A stretch of 64,000 nt of DNA from Streptomyces sp. ICBB 8177 (lineage in GTDB: Bacteria; Actinomycetota; Actinomycetes; Streptomycetales; Streptomycetaceae). The position numbers were made by a program, and so were the translations under genes. The stretch's first letter is position 1. Every line of letters begins with the position of its first letter. Under the pieces are notes generated by a model. The model worked only from the letters and a program-made list of their open reading frames with translations, did no database searches and was not told the DNA's origin. This document shows, in pieces, positions 42,470-52,700 of the stretch. The DNA lies in NCBI RefSeq assembly GCF_003144095.1, contig NZ_NSKH01000004.1:102717-166716 (forward strand). Direction: 5' to 3'.

Positions 42470-43255
42470 TCACCGGGCGGTGGCGCGCAGGGCCTCGGTG
42501 ATGTGGCGGTGGGTGACTTCGGGCTGTTCGAGTACGGCGAAGTGGCCGCCGGTCAGGGTGTGGACGCGGAAACGCCCGAGGGTCTGGTCCCGCCAGCCGG
42601 CCACGTCCGCGGCCCCGGCGCGCGGGTCGTCGGTGGCGGCCAGCGCGGTCACCGGCACGGTGAGCGGCGGCTCGGGCGGGCAGGCGTAGCTCTCCTTGAC
42701 CGTGAAGTCGGCCCGGAACGGTGGCAGGATCATCCGCAGCACGGTGGGATCGGTCAGCATCCATTCCGGTGTGCCGCCGATCCGCCGCAGCAGGGCGACC
42801 ACCTCGGCGTCGGTCATCGCCGCGACCGGCGGGCCGTCGTCCACCGGGTCGTCCCCGGGCGCGGCGCTGCCGGAGACGAACAGGTGCGCCGGCTCGGGCC
42901 CGCCGCGGCGGCGTATCTCGCGCAGCAGCTCGAAGCCGACGAGCGCGCCCAGGCTGTGCCCGTAGACGGCGTACGGGCCGTTCTCCACCGACAGCAGGCC
43001 GTCAGCGAGTTCGGCGACCAGGGCGGCCATCGTGGTGTGCGGGGTCTCGCGCAGCCGGGTCTCCCGGCCGGGCGGCTGGACGGGGCGCACGGACACCCCG
43101 GGCACCCGCCCGAACCAGGAGCGGTACGCGGACGCCGAGCCGCCGGCGTGCGGCAGGCAGTACAGCCGCAAGGATCCGCGGTCGGGTTCGTGCTCGGCGA
43201 ACGGCAGCCAGGGGGCGGCGGTGGTCGCCGCCCCCGTCGAAACGGCCGTGGTCAC
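42470..43255 (-). CDS. Type II (editing) thioesterase
   Basis: A 261-residue alpha/beta hydrolase of the GrsT/RifR class. YCLPHAGGSASAYRSWF starts the fold; the nucleophile elbow is YGHSLGALVGFELLRE (Ser about 101), and the catalytic His is in LTGGHFAVLEQPEV. LAATDDPRAGAADVAGW supplies the Asp. It removes stalled or wrong acyl groups from carrier proteins. GTG at 43255 overlaps the stop of the FkbH-like gene by four bases (GTGA). Confidence 0.92.
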   Translation of the reverse strand: MTTAVSTGAATTAAPWLPFAEHEPDRGSLRLYCLPHAGGSASAYRSWFGRVPGVSVRPVQPPGRETRLRETPHTTMAALVAELADGLLSVENGPYAVYGHSLGALVGFELLREIRRRGGPEPAHLFVSGSAAPGDDPVDDGPPVAAMTDAEVVALLRRIGGTPEWMLTDPTVLRMILPPFRADFTVKESYACPPEPPLTVPVTALAATDDPRAGAADVAGWRDQTLGRFRVHTLTGGHFAVLEQPEVTHRHITEALRATAR

Positions 43256-44343
43256 CGTGTCACCCGTACGGTGACGTAGCCGGGCTGCTCCTGCGCGCGG
43301 TCCAAGTCGGCGGCGAGCAGTTGCCGCTCACCCTCCCTGGCCACCTCGCGGAAGCCGCTGAAGGCGTAGGTGATCTGCATCATGCGGTTGCGTCCGGTGG
43401 GGACGAAGTCGGCCACCAGGCCGGCGCCCGCCTCCCTCGCCCGTTCCATGAGGTGGTTCAGGAGCACCGAGCCGACGCCGCGGGACATCACGCGGCACGA
43501 CATCAGCATCATGTTGAGCCGCCAGTCGGGACCGCCGCGGTCCACCAGCGCCAGGCCGATCTTGCCGTAGCTGCCGAACCGGTCGGTGAGGGTGGCCACC
43601 AGCAGCAGATGGTCGGGCGACTCGCGCAGGGCGTCCAGCTCGTCGTAGGAGTAGGTGCGTCCGGTGGAGTTGAGCTGGTTGGTGCGGATGGTCAGCTCCT
43701 CGGCCCGCTGGAGGTCCTCGCGGGCGGCCGGTGCGATGGTGAAGACCATCTCCAGGCTCGCGAGGAACTCCTCGTCGGTGCCGGTGAACTCCTCGCGCAC
43801 CTCGTCGCGTTCCAGCTGGCCGCGGTACATCTCGCGGCGTTGCGCGGACTCGTCGGAGATGAACCGCGGCCGGTAGTCCGGCTTGACCAGCTCGGTGTCG
43901 ACGTCGGCCGCGTTGACCCGGGTGACCTGCGGCAACGAGTAGGCCATCTCGGCCAGTTCGAAGTCCTGGTCATCGACGAAGGCGAAGGCGTCCAGGCCCA
44001 GGTTGAGTTTCTCCGCGAGTTGCCGCAGTGACTGCGACTTGGGGTTCCAGCCGATGCGCGGGTACAGGAACATCTCCTCCAGGCCCAGTTCGCGCAGTTT
44101 GGCCATGGCGGTCTCGTGGTCGTTCTTGCTGGCGACCGAGTGCAGCACGCCCATCGCGTCCAGGCGCCTGATGTGCTCGATCACGCCGGGGCGCGCGGTG
44201 ACGTCCCCGTCCTCCAGCAGCACCCCGTCCCACAGGGTGTTGTCCAGGTCCCACACCACGCACTTGATCCGTCCCTGGACCGGCTTCGCCGGCGGGGCCG
44301 CGGCCGGTGCGGGGGCCTCGGTCGTCGTTGTCACAGTGACCAC
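43252..44343 (-). CDS. FkbH-like HAD-family glyceryl-ACP synthase
   Basis: A 363-residue protein. The HAD nucleophile motif VVWDLDNTLWDGVL (residues ~28-41) and FVDDQDFELAEM frame the phosphatase-like domain. The C-terminal GNAT-like domain (LTDRFGSYGKIGLALVDRGG, LMSCRVMSRGVGSVLLNHLM) is that of FkbH/OzmB proteins. It would take 1,3-bisphosphoglycerate, dephosphorylate it and load glyceryl on the ACP at 45503. GTG at 44343 overlaps the preceding gene by 13 bases; other in-frame starts a few codons inside are possible. Confidence 0.92.
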   Translation of the reverse strand: MVTVTTTTEAPAPAAAPPAKPVQGRIKCVVWDLDNTLWDGVLLEDGDVTARPGVIEHIRRLDAMGVLHSVASKNDHETAMAKLRELGLEEMFLYPRIGWNPKSQSLRQLAEKLNLGLDAFAFVDDQDFELAEMAYSLPQVTRVNAADVDTELVKPDYRPRFISDESAQRREMYRGQLERDEVREEFTGTDEEFLASLEMVFTIAPAAREDLQRAEELTIRTNQLNSTGRTYSYDELDALRESPDHLLLVATLTDRFGSYGKIGLALVDRGGPDWRLNMMLMSCRVMSRGVGSVLLNHLMERAREAGAGLVADFVPTGRNRMMQITYAFSGFREVAREGERQLLAADLDRAQEQPGYVTVRVTR

Positions 44344-45491
44344 TCCCGGTACGCCTCGTCAGCGATGGTGACGCGCTGGATCTCGTTGCTGCCCTCGATG
44401 ATTTCCATGACCTTCGCGTCCCGGTACAGACGGGCGACGGGGTAGTCGGTGCTGCACCCGTTGGCGCCGTGCACCTGGACCGCCTCGGTGGAGTGCCGGG
44501 CGGCCGCGGTGGACGCGAAGTACTTGGCCACCCAGGTGGCCATGATGGTGCCGGGGTCCCCGGCGTCCTTGAGCGCTCCCGCCTGGTGGCACAGCAGTCT
44601 GGCGGCCCGCAGGTCGGTCACCATGTCCGACAACTTGGCCCGGATCAGGGCCAGTTCACGCAAGGGGCTGCCGCCGACGGTGCGCCGGGCCGTGTAGTGG
44701 GCGCATGCCTCCAGGCACGCCTGGATGATGCCGGTGGAACCGGAGGCGACGCTGTAGCGGCCGAGGTCGAGTGTTCCGCTGAGCACCATTCCGGCGGCGA
44801 ACGAGGCGGGACCGAGCAGGGCGTCGGGCCCCAGCCGTACGTCGGTGAACTCCAGTTCCGCCAGCATGGAGGCGCGGGTGCCGAGCATGTCCTCGATCGG
44901 CAGCACCGCCACTCCGGGGGTGTCGCGGGGCACCAGCAGCGCGACGATGCTGTTCTCGGTGCGGGCGAAGACCAGGAACAGGTCGGAGCGCTGCCCGCCG
45001 GTGATCCACTTCTTGCGCCCGTTGAGCAGCCAGCCCCCGCCGTGCGGCTCGGCGGTGGTGCGGATGCCGGCCGCGTCGCTGCCCGCTCCCGCCTCCGACA
45101 GGCAGAAGGAGCCCAGGACGCGGCCCGTGGCCAGGTCCCGGCCCCAGCGCTCGATCTGCTCGGCGCTGCCCCAGCGTTGCAGGGCCCAGGAGAGCATGGT
45201 GTGGACGGTCAGCAGACTGCGCACCGAGGAGCAGCCGCGGCCGACCTCCTCGTGCACCTCGCCGAGGGTCACCAGGTCCAGCCCCTGCCCGCCGAGGTCG
45301 GCGGGCAGGAACGGGGCCCACAGGCCGGCCTCCGCGATCCGCTCCAGGAGGTCCTCCGGGATGGCGCCCGCGCGGTCGTACGCGTCGGCTGAGGGCATGA
45401 TGTGCTCGTCGACGAACGCGCGCACCGTGGTCCGGTCGATGGTCCGGGTACGTTCCGGCACCGGCGGCGGCGCCGTGGTCAGGCTCGTCAT
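44331..45491 (-). CDS. Acyl-CoA dehydrogenase, FkbI-like (hydroxymalonyl-ACP pathway)
   Basis: A 386-residue flavoenzyme: LGSFCLSEAGAGSDAAGIRT (FAD/substrate loop), NGRKKWITGGQRSDLFLVFA, and the C-terminal IIEGSNEIQRVTIADEAY with Glu in the usual catalytic region. In FkbI-type pathways it works with the 3-hydroxyacyl dehydrogenase to oxidise glyceryl-ACP to hydroxymalonyl-ACP. GAGGGGGGCC precedes the ATG. It sits between the FkbH-like gene and the ACP. Confidence 0.9.
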   Translation of the reverse strand: MTSLTTAPPPVPERTRTIDRTTVRAFVDEHIMPSADAYDRAGAIPEDLLERIAEAGLWAPFLPADLGGQGLDLVTLGEVHEEVGRGCSSVRSLLTVHTMLSWALQRWGSAEQIERWGRDLATGRVLGSFCLSEAGAGSDAAGIRTTAEPHGGGWLLNGRKKWITGGQRSDLFLVFARTENSIVALLVPRDTPGVAVLPIEDMLGTRASMLAELEFTDVRLGPDALLGPASFAAGMVLSGTLDLGRYSVASGSTGIIQACLEACAHYTARRTVGGSPLRELALIRAKLSDMVTDLRAARLLCHQAGALKDAGDPGTIMATWVAKYFASTAAARHSTEAVQVHGANGCSTDYPVARLYRDAKVMEIIEGSNEIQRVTIADEAYREWSL

Positions 45492-45502
45492 GACGGCCCC
45501 CC

Positions 45503-45757
45503 TCAGGCCACGCCGACGGTGCCGCGCTGCCGCTCGACCAGGGCGGTCATGGCGCCGACGGTGCGGAAGTTGTTGATGTTCAGCTCGTCGTTGGGGACGG
45601 TGAGCGCGAAGGTCTTCTCGATGAACATCACCAGCTCCATCGCGAACAGCGAGTTGATGAAGCCCAGGGAGAAGATGTCCTGGGCGGCGTCGATGCGCGC
45701 CTGCGGGAAGCGGGCCTCGATGAAGGACAGGATCCGGGTGGCGGTGGTGTCGGACAT
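45503..45757 (-). CDS. Discrete ACP, FkbJ-like
   Basis: An 84-residue carrier protein. Its attachment site is FSLGFINSLFAMELVMFIEK (Ser near residue 36), with Asn instead of Asp before Ser (FINSLF), a mark of FkbJ/glyceryl-ACP carriers. NDELNINNFRTVGAMTALVE closes the fold. GAGGGAGA precedes the ATG. It should carry glyceryl, then hydroxymalonyl units. Confidence 0.92.
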   Translation of the reverse strand: MSDTTATRILSFIEARFPQARIDAAQDIFSLGFINSLFAMELVMFIEKTFALTVPNDELNINNFRTVGAMTALVERQRGTVGVA

Positions 45758-45819
45758 GGCGGTCTCCCTCAGGTGAAGTGGGTACGAGCGGATGCGGCGG
45801 TGGGGGGCTGCGTAGGGGT

Positions 45820-46674
45820 TCACTGGCCGGCGTTGTCGTAGGTGTAGAAGCCGCGGCCGGTCTTGCGTCCGTGCAGGCCCGCGTCGGTCATCTGCTTCAG
45901 CAGCGGGCACGGGCGGTACTTGCTGTCGGCGTAGTGCTCGTAGAGCACCTCGACGCTGTAGAGGATGGTGTCGACACCGATGAGGTCGGCGGTCTCCAGC
46001 GGGCCCATCGGGTGGCCGAAGCAGCCGCGGAAGACCTCGTCGACGGACTCGGCGGTCGCCACGCCCTCGTGGACGAGGTAGGCGGCCTCGTTGACGGTGA
46101 GCATCAGGACGCGGTTGGAGACGAAGCCGGAGGCGTCCTTGACGTCCACCGCCTTCTTGCCCATGCCGCTCAGCAGTTGGCGGGTGACCTCGACGGTCTC
46201 CGGCGCGGTGTGGAATCCGGGGATCAGCTCGACCACGGGCTTGGCGGGGACGGGGTTCATGAAGTGCACGCCCACGACCCGCTCCGGGTGGCCGCCGACC
46301 GCCGCGACCCGGGTGATGGGAATGGCGGAGGTGTTGACGATGACCACGGCCTCGGGGCTGAGGACCTGGTCGAGGCGGGCGTGCACCTCGCGCTTGACGT
46401 CCCAGTTCTCGGTGACGTTCTCGATGACGATCTCGGCCTTGGCCAGCGCCTCGACGCCCACCGCGGTGGTGATGCGGCCGAGCACCTCGTCGGGGTCGAG
46501 CGCCGGGCCGCCCATCAGGCGGCTGAGCCGGCAGTTGCGGTTGATGGCCGCCTTGGCGTCGTCGAGGATGCGCTCCTCGACGTCCACCAGGATGGTCTCG
46601 TACCCGGAACTGGCGAGGTTCTGCGCGACTCCGATGCCCATCACACCGGCTCCGACAACGCCTACGACGGTCAT
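45820..46674 (-). CDS. 3-hydroxyacyl dehydrogenase, FkbK-like
   Basis: A 284-residue NAD-dependent dehydrogenase of the 3-hydroxybutyryl-CoA type. GVVGAGVMGIGVAQNLASSG is the Rossmann loop, VIENVTENWDVKREVHARLD and VVGVHFMNPVPAKPVVELIP contain the catalytic Glu and His, and HGRKTGRGFYTY ends the fold. In methoxymalonyl pathways FkbK oxidises the C3 hydroxyl of glyceryl-ACP. It completes the FkbH/I/J/K set here; no FkbG-type O-methyltransferase is nearby, so the unit should stay hydroxymalonyl. Confidence 0.92.
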   Translation of the reverse strand: MTVVGVVGAGVMGIGVAQNLASSGYETILVDVEERILDDAKAAINRNCRLSRLMGGPALDPDEVLGRITTAVGVEALAKAEIVIENVTENWDVKREVHARLDQVLSPEAVVIVNTSAIPITRVAAVGGHPERVVGVHFMNPVPAKPVVELIPGFHTAPETVEVTRQLLSGMGKKAVDVKDASGFVSNRVLMLTVNEAAYLVHEGVATAESVDEVFRGCFGHPMGPLETADLIGVDTILYSVEVLYEHYADSKYRPCPLLKQMTDAGLHGRKTGRGFYTYDNAGQ

Positions 46675-46745
46675 GATCTCTCCTGGAGGATACGGAATGT
46701 GACTGCTTGTCAGGTCTGTGGTGCGTGCCGCTTGCGGTGGTGCGG

Positions 46746-46782
46746 GCGCGCACGGCACGGCTCGCGCGGCGGCCGTGCGCGC
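46746..46782 (-). terminator. Intercistronic stem-loop after PKS gene
   Basis: GCGCGCACGGC (46746-46756) and GCCGTGCGCGC (46772-46782) form a perfect 11-base stem with a 15-base loop, right after the stop of the two-module PKS and before the FkbK-like gene. It may reduce read-through or protect an mRNA end. Confidence 0.55.
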
Positions 46783-46794
46783 CGGTGGTCCTTC

Positions 46795-49700
46795 TCAGCC
46801 CCTGCGACGGCGGGCCGCGGCGGACTTCAGGCCCGAACGGCGCAGCGCGGCGTGTTGCGCTCCGTCGGGCGCCGTGGCCGCCTGGTCGCCGGGACCGTCG
46901 ACGACCCTGGCCAGGGCGAGCACGGTCGGGGCCTCGTAGAGGATGTGCGGGGGCAGGTCGGCGCCGGGGAAAGCGCGCCGCAGGTCGGCGAGGAGCGCGA
47001 TGCCGAGCAGGGAGTTGCCGCCGAGCTCGAAGAAGTTGTCCATCGCGCCGACGCGTTCCAGCTTGAGCTTGTCGCACCAGACGGCCGCGAGCTTTCCTTG
47101 CGTCGGTCCGTCCGGTTCGCGGTAGGGGGTGAGCAGTTCGGGCCGGGGGTGCCGGGCGTCGGCGGGTCCGGCGCCCGCGGGCGTGGTGACCGCCTCCACT
47201 GTGAAACCGGTGCTGTACCTGACCATGGTGGGCAGGTCCTGGGTGGAGACGACCACCCGGGCCTCGCCGGAGGCCAGCGCCCGTACCAGGCAGCGCCAGC
47301 CCTCCTCGAAGGTGATCCCGAACGCCGCCCGGTGGGACCGGAAGAACGCCTGGAGCCCCTCGTCGTAGCCGGAGAGCCCGGAGTCCCAGGCGTTCCAGGT
47401 CCACTCCCCCCAGTCCACCGACAGCACCCTCCGTCCGTTCGCGGTCAGTCTGGCCGCGTAGCCGTCGAGGTAGGCGTTGGCGGCGCAGTAGTCGACCTGG
47501 CCGGGGCCGCCGCCGGTGGCGGAGGTGATGGAGGAGAACAGCACCAGGAAGTCGAGGGGGATCTCGTCCTCGCCGCCGGTGCCCAGCGCCTCGGCGATGG
47601 CTCGGGTGCCGGCCACCTTGGGCGCCAGCACCAGGTCCGAGTCGTCGGGGTGCTTGAACTGCATCAGGCCGGTGCCGGGCACGCCCGCGGTGTGCAGGAC
47701 GCCGTGCAGGGCTCCGAAGGTTCGCGTCGCGGTGTCGATCGCGCGGCGCACGTCGGCCGGGTCGGCCACGTCGCCGGTGACGATCTCCACCTCGGCGCCC
47801 AGCTCCATGATGCCGAGCACCTTGGCCACGCGTTCCCGGATGGCCTCGTCGGCCGCCTGCTCGCCGTCGGTGATGGCCTGCCAGGTTTCGCGGGGCGGCA
47901 GGCCCCTGCGCCCGAACAGCACCAGCTTCGCCCGGTGTCGGCCCGCCAGCTCCCGGGCCAGGCCCAGGGCGATGCCGCCCAGCCCGCCGGTGATCAGGTA
48001 GACCCCGCCGTCCCGGAAGCCGGTGCCCTCGGCGCCGTCGGCCGGTGTGGCGGGAAGTGTCTCGTAGTCGCAGACCCAGCGCCTGCCGCCGCGCAGTGCC
48101 ACGGCGGAGTCGGTGCGGGGGCGGCGCAGTTCGGCGACGATCGCCCGGGGCGTGGTGTGCGGTTCGGCGTCCAGCAGCCGGGTCGCCACCGAGGGGTACT
48201 CCAGCGGGACGACCAGCGTGGGGCCGATCAGCGTCGCCGCGTCCGGGCGGACCTCGTGGCCGCCGAGCACAGCATGCGCTCCCGTCGTCACGATGTCCAG
48301 GCCCCAGTCGGAGCAACCGAGTTCACCGGCGGCACGGGCCAGCGCGACCAGCGTGTGCAGGCCGCAGCGCACGGTCTCCTCGACCCCACCTGGGCGTTCG
48401 GCGAGTGCCCACAGGTGCACGACGCGCTCCAGGCGCCGTCCGTCGCGTTCGAGCGCACGCAGCATGGCCTGCGCGTCCTCGCTGCTGCCCGGCCGGACCA
48501 CGTACGCGTCGCCGGCCTCCTCGTACGCCGATCCGGGGCGCACGGTGAGCACGGTGGCGCCCTCGGGGCGTGCGGCACGCCGGAGCTCCTCCAGCACGGC
48601 GTCGGCCTCCGGCCCGTCGGCGTACACCAGCCAGCAGGACGGCTGCCGGGGGGCTGCGGCGGGGGCCGCGGTCTGCCGCCACACGGGTTGGTGGACCCAC
48701 TGCTCCTCGGGGAGCTTCGGCACCCGGTCGATGTCCTCGAACTGCGCCGGCACACCGTCGTGCGCGGTGGGGCCTGAGGGCGAGGGCGCGAGGGCGGGGG
48801 CGGGGCTCCGCTCGATCCAGTAGCGCTGGCGCTGGAACGGGTAGGTGGGCAGCGGTATCCGGCCCGGTGCGGCGGCGTCCGGTACCGGGCTCCGGCGGCC
48901 GTGGTAGGCCTGCCAGTCCAGGTCGACGCCGGTCAGCCACAGCCGCGCCAGGCATTCGGTCAGCACGGCGTCGGCGGGCCGGGGGTCGCTCTGCGCGGGC
49001 AGGGTTGCGGTGATCAGCGGCCAGCGCTCGGGCGGGCAGCCCGCGCCGCGCATCATGGCGCCCAGCGACTGGCCGGGCCCGATCTCCACGATGGCCGACT
49101 CCGGGTCGGCGAGCAGGGCTTGCGCGCCCTCGGCGAACCGCACGGTGCCGCACATGTGCTTCGCCCAGTAGGCCGGGTCGCGTACCAGGGCGGCGTCGGC
49201 GAGACCGCCGGTGACGTTGGACAGGTAGGGCAGGCGGGGTGCCTCCAGCCGGACGTTCTCCGCGATCCAGCGCGTCAGTTCGGCGGCGGCGGGTTCCAGC
49301 ATGCGCGAGTGGAACGCGTGCGTGGTGCGCAGCGCGCGGCTGGGTACGCCCTCGCGTTCCAGGTCGGCGGCGAGCGCGGCCACCGCGTCGGCGGGTCCGG
49401 CGACGACGACCGCGCGCGGCCCGTTGACCGCGGCGACGTCCAGGCCGCGGTCCGCGAGGCCGAAGCGCCCGGTCAGCTCTTCGGCGCTCAGCGGCACCGC
49501 GGTCATCGCGCCGCCGGGCAGCGCGTCGATCAGCCGTGCCCGGTGCACGACCAGGGCGATGGCGTCCTCCAGCGACAGCACTCCGGCGACGCAGGCGGCC
49601 ACGTACTCGCCGAGGCTGTATCCCAGCATCGCGGCCGGGCGCAGCCCCCATCCCATCAGGGTGCGGGCGAGAGCGTGGTCGACGGCGAACATCAGCGGCT

Positions 49701-52700
49701 GCACGACGTCGGTGCGCTCCAGCCGCGTGGTACGCGGGTCGTCCGTGCCGCCGCTGCCCCGGCCGAGCAGCGCCGCCAGGTCGAGCGCGCCGCCGTCGCG
49801 GGCGCCGGTGAGAAGGTCGGCGGCGTCGGTGTCGGGCAGGTGGCGGGCGAGGATCGTCAGGCAGCGGTCGAGTTCGGCGCCGAAGGCGGGCTCGTGCCGG
49901 TACAACTCGCCGACCAGGCCCGGGTACTGCTCCCCCACTCCGGCGAACAGGAAGGCCACGGGCCGCCCTTGGGCGGTCTCGGTGCGCGAGGCGAGCGGGT
50001 GGTCGGGGTCGGTGCCGGACAGCGCGGCCACCGCCTGCGCCAGGTCGCCCACGACGGCGGCGCTGCGGTGCTCGAAGGTCTTGCGGCCCACCTGGAGGGT
50101 GTACGCGACGTCGGCGAGCGGGGTGCCGGGGTGGGCGGCGAGGTGCTCGCCGAGTCGCCGGGCCGCCTCGTCGGCGGCGGTGGCGGTGCGGGCGGAGACC
50201 GGCAGGAGGTGGTGGCGGCGCCCGCCCGGAGCGTCCGGTGCGCCGGGCGCGGGTCTCGCGGGCGGCTCCTCGACCACGACGTGCACGTTGGTGCCTCCCA
50301 TGCCGAGCGAGTTGAGACCGGCGAGACGCGGCCGTCCGTCCTGCGGCGCCGGCCAGTCGGCCAGCGTCGTGTTGACGTAGAACGGGCTCGTCTCGAAGTC
50401 GATGCGCGGGTTGGGACGGGTGAAGTTGAGAGTCGCGGGCAGCTTGCGGTCGCGTACCGTCAGCGCGGTCTTGATCAGGCCCGCGGTGCCGGCGGCGTGG
50501 TTGAGGTGGCCGATGTTGGTCTTCACCGCGCCGATGGGAATCGTGCGGCGCGGGGTGTCGTCGCCGAACGCCCGGGTGAGCGCGGCGACTTCGATGGGAT
50601 CGCCGAGTTCGGTGGCGGTGCCGTGCGCCTCGACGTAACCGATGTCGGCGGCGGTGACGCCGGCGTCCGCCATGGCCGCCTCGACCACCTTGGCCTGCCC
50701 GGCGACGCTGGGCGCGGTGTAACCGACCTTCAGGGCGCCGTCGTTGTTCGCCGCGGAGCCGCGGATGACGGCGTGCACGGTGTCGCCGTCGCGCAGCGCG
50801 TCGGAGAGCCGCTTGAGGACGACCACGGTGGCGCCGTCGCCGAACATCGTGCCGCGCGCGTCCGCGTCGAAGGTGTGCACGTGGCCGTCGTGCGACTCCA
50901 TGCCGCCTTCCCGCCTGCGGTGCCCCGTCCTGTCCGGCACCGCGATGGAGACTCCTCCGGCGAGCGCCATCTCGCACTCACCGGAGCGCAGGGCCTGGAC
51001 GGCGAGGTGGACGCCGACCAGCGAGGTCGAGCAGAACGTCTGGACGGCCACGCTCGGCCCGTGCAGGTCGAACAGGTAGGAGACGGACGTGGTGAGCGCG
51101 TCCTTGTCGTTGCTCATGATGATCTCGTACGGGCTCACGTCGTCGCCCGCGGTGAGCTGCGGCAGGATGCCCAGCAGGTAGGTGGAGATGTTGGAACCGC
51201 CGAACACCCCCACCCGTTCGCGGTAGGCCTCGTTGGCGTAGCCGGAGTCCTCCAGAGCCTCCCAGCACACCTCGAGGAAGAGCCGCTGCTGCGGGTCGGT
51301 GAGGGCGGCCATGCGCGGGCTCATGCCGAAGAACCCGGCGTCGAACTCGCCCACACCGTCCAGCACCGCGCGCGCCGGGACGTAGTCGGGGTCGCGGACC
51401 GACTCGGGATCGGCGCCCGCCTCGATCAGTTCCTCGGGCGTGAAGAAGGTGATGGACTCCACGCCGTCGCACACGTTCCGCCAGAAGTGCGCCACGTCCT
51501 GCGCGCCGGGGAAGCGCCCGGCCATACCGACGATGGCGATCCGCCGGCCGGGGTCGTCGAAGTCGGGACCACTCGGCTCGGTCGTGGCGAACGGACCGGG
51601 GGTCGTGAGGGCCGGGTTCGTGGGAAGCGGCGCGGGGATCGTGGGAGGCGGCGCGGCGGTCGTCGTGGCCGGTGCGTCCGGAGTGACCGGTGCGGCCGTG
51701 GTGACCGGTGGCGTCGTCGTGGCCGGTGCGGCCGTCTCGGCGGGGGCCGGGGTGGCGGGCCCGGTGGCCGCGGTCGTGGCAGGGGTCGGCGGCGTCCCCG
51801 CGCGCTCCGCGTCCAGCACCGCCGCCAAGCGGTGCACGGTCGGCGCCTCGAAGAGGGTCACCGTCGGCACGGTCACGCCGAACCGCGTCTTGACGGTGGC
51901 GAGCATCTGCAACGCGAGCAGTGAATTGCCGCCGAGGTCGAAGAAGTTGTCGCGGGTACCGACCGGTTCGACGCCGAGGGTGCCCGTCCACAGTGCGCAC
52001 AGCTCGCGCTCGGTACGGGTGAGCGGGGAGGCGTAGGGCTGCGGGAGGTCGGGGCGCGGGAACGCGGCGGTCGCGGCGGCCGGCGCGCTCTCGGCGGGGC
52101 GCGGCAGCCGGTCGTCCAGGCCACCCGCCGCGGCCACCACCACGTCCAGCGGCTGGGCGAGCGCGCGGTCGAAGGCGGCGAGGGACTCCCGCTCCGTCAT
52201 CGCGTGCGCCGCCATGGCGGCGCCGAACCGTTCGTCGACCTTGCGCAGAGTCGGCGCCCAGGTGTCCCAGGCCACCGAGATCCACCGCGTACCGGTCCCG
52301 TCGCCCCCGCGCCTGGCGTACGCGGCGAGCGCGGCGTTCGCGGCCGCGTAGCCGCCGAAGGCCAGGCCGCCGAGGTGGGCGGAGGTCGAGGAGAACAACG
52401 CGCACCAGCGGGGCGCGTCCCCTGCGGCCAGCTCCCCGATGACCGCGTCCAGCACGCGCGCCCCCGTGACCTTTGCGCCGAAGTGGCGTGCCAGTGAGCT
52501 GTCTTGACGCTCACTCAAGGGAACGAAGGCGTCCGTCGCCGTGTCGGCCGCCGCGTGCACGACCCCGTCGAAGCGCTCGGTGGCGAAGAGCGCGCGCACC
52601 GCCTCGGTGTCGGTGACGTCGACCCGGGGGGTGTCGATCGCGGCGCCGAGCGCACGGAGTCGTTCGACAGCGCGGGTGCGCGGGTCGCCCGGGTCGGTGG

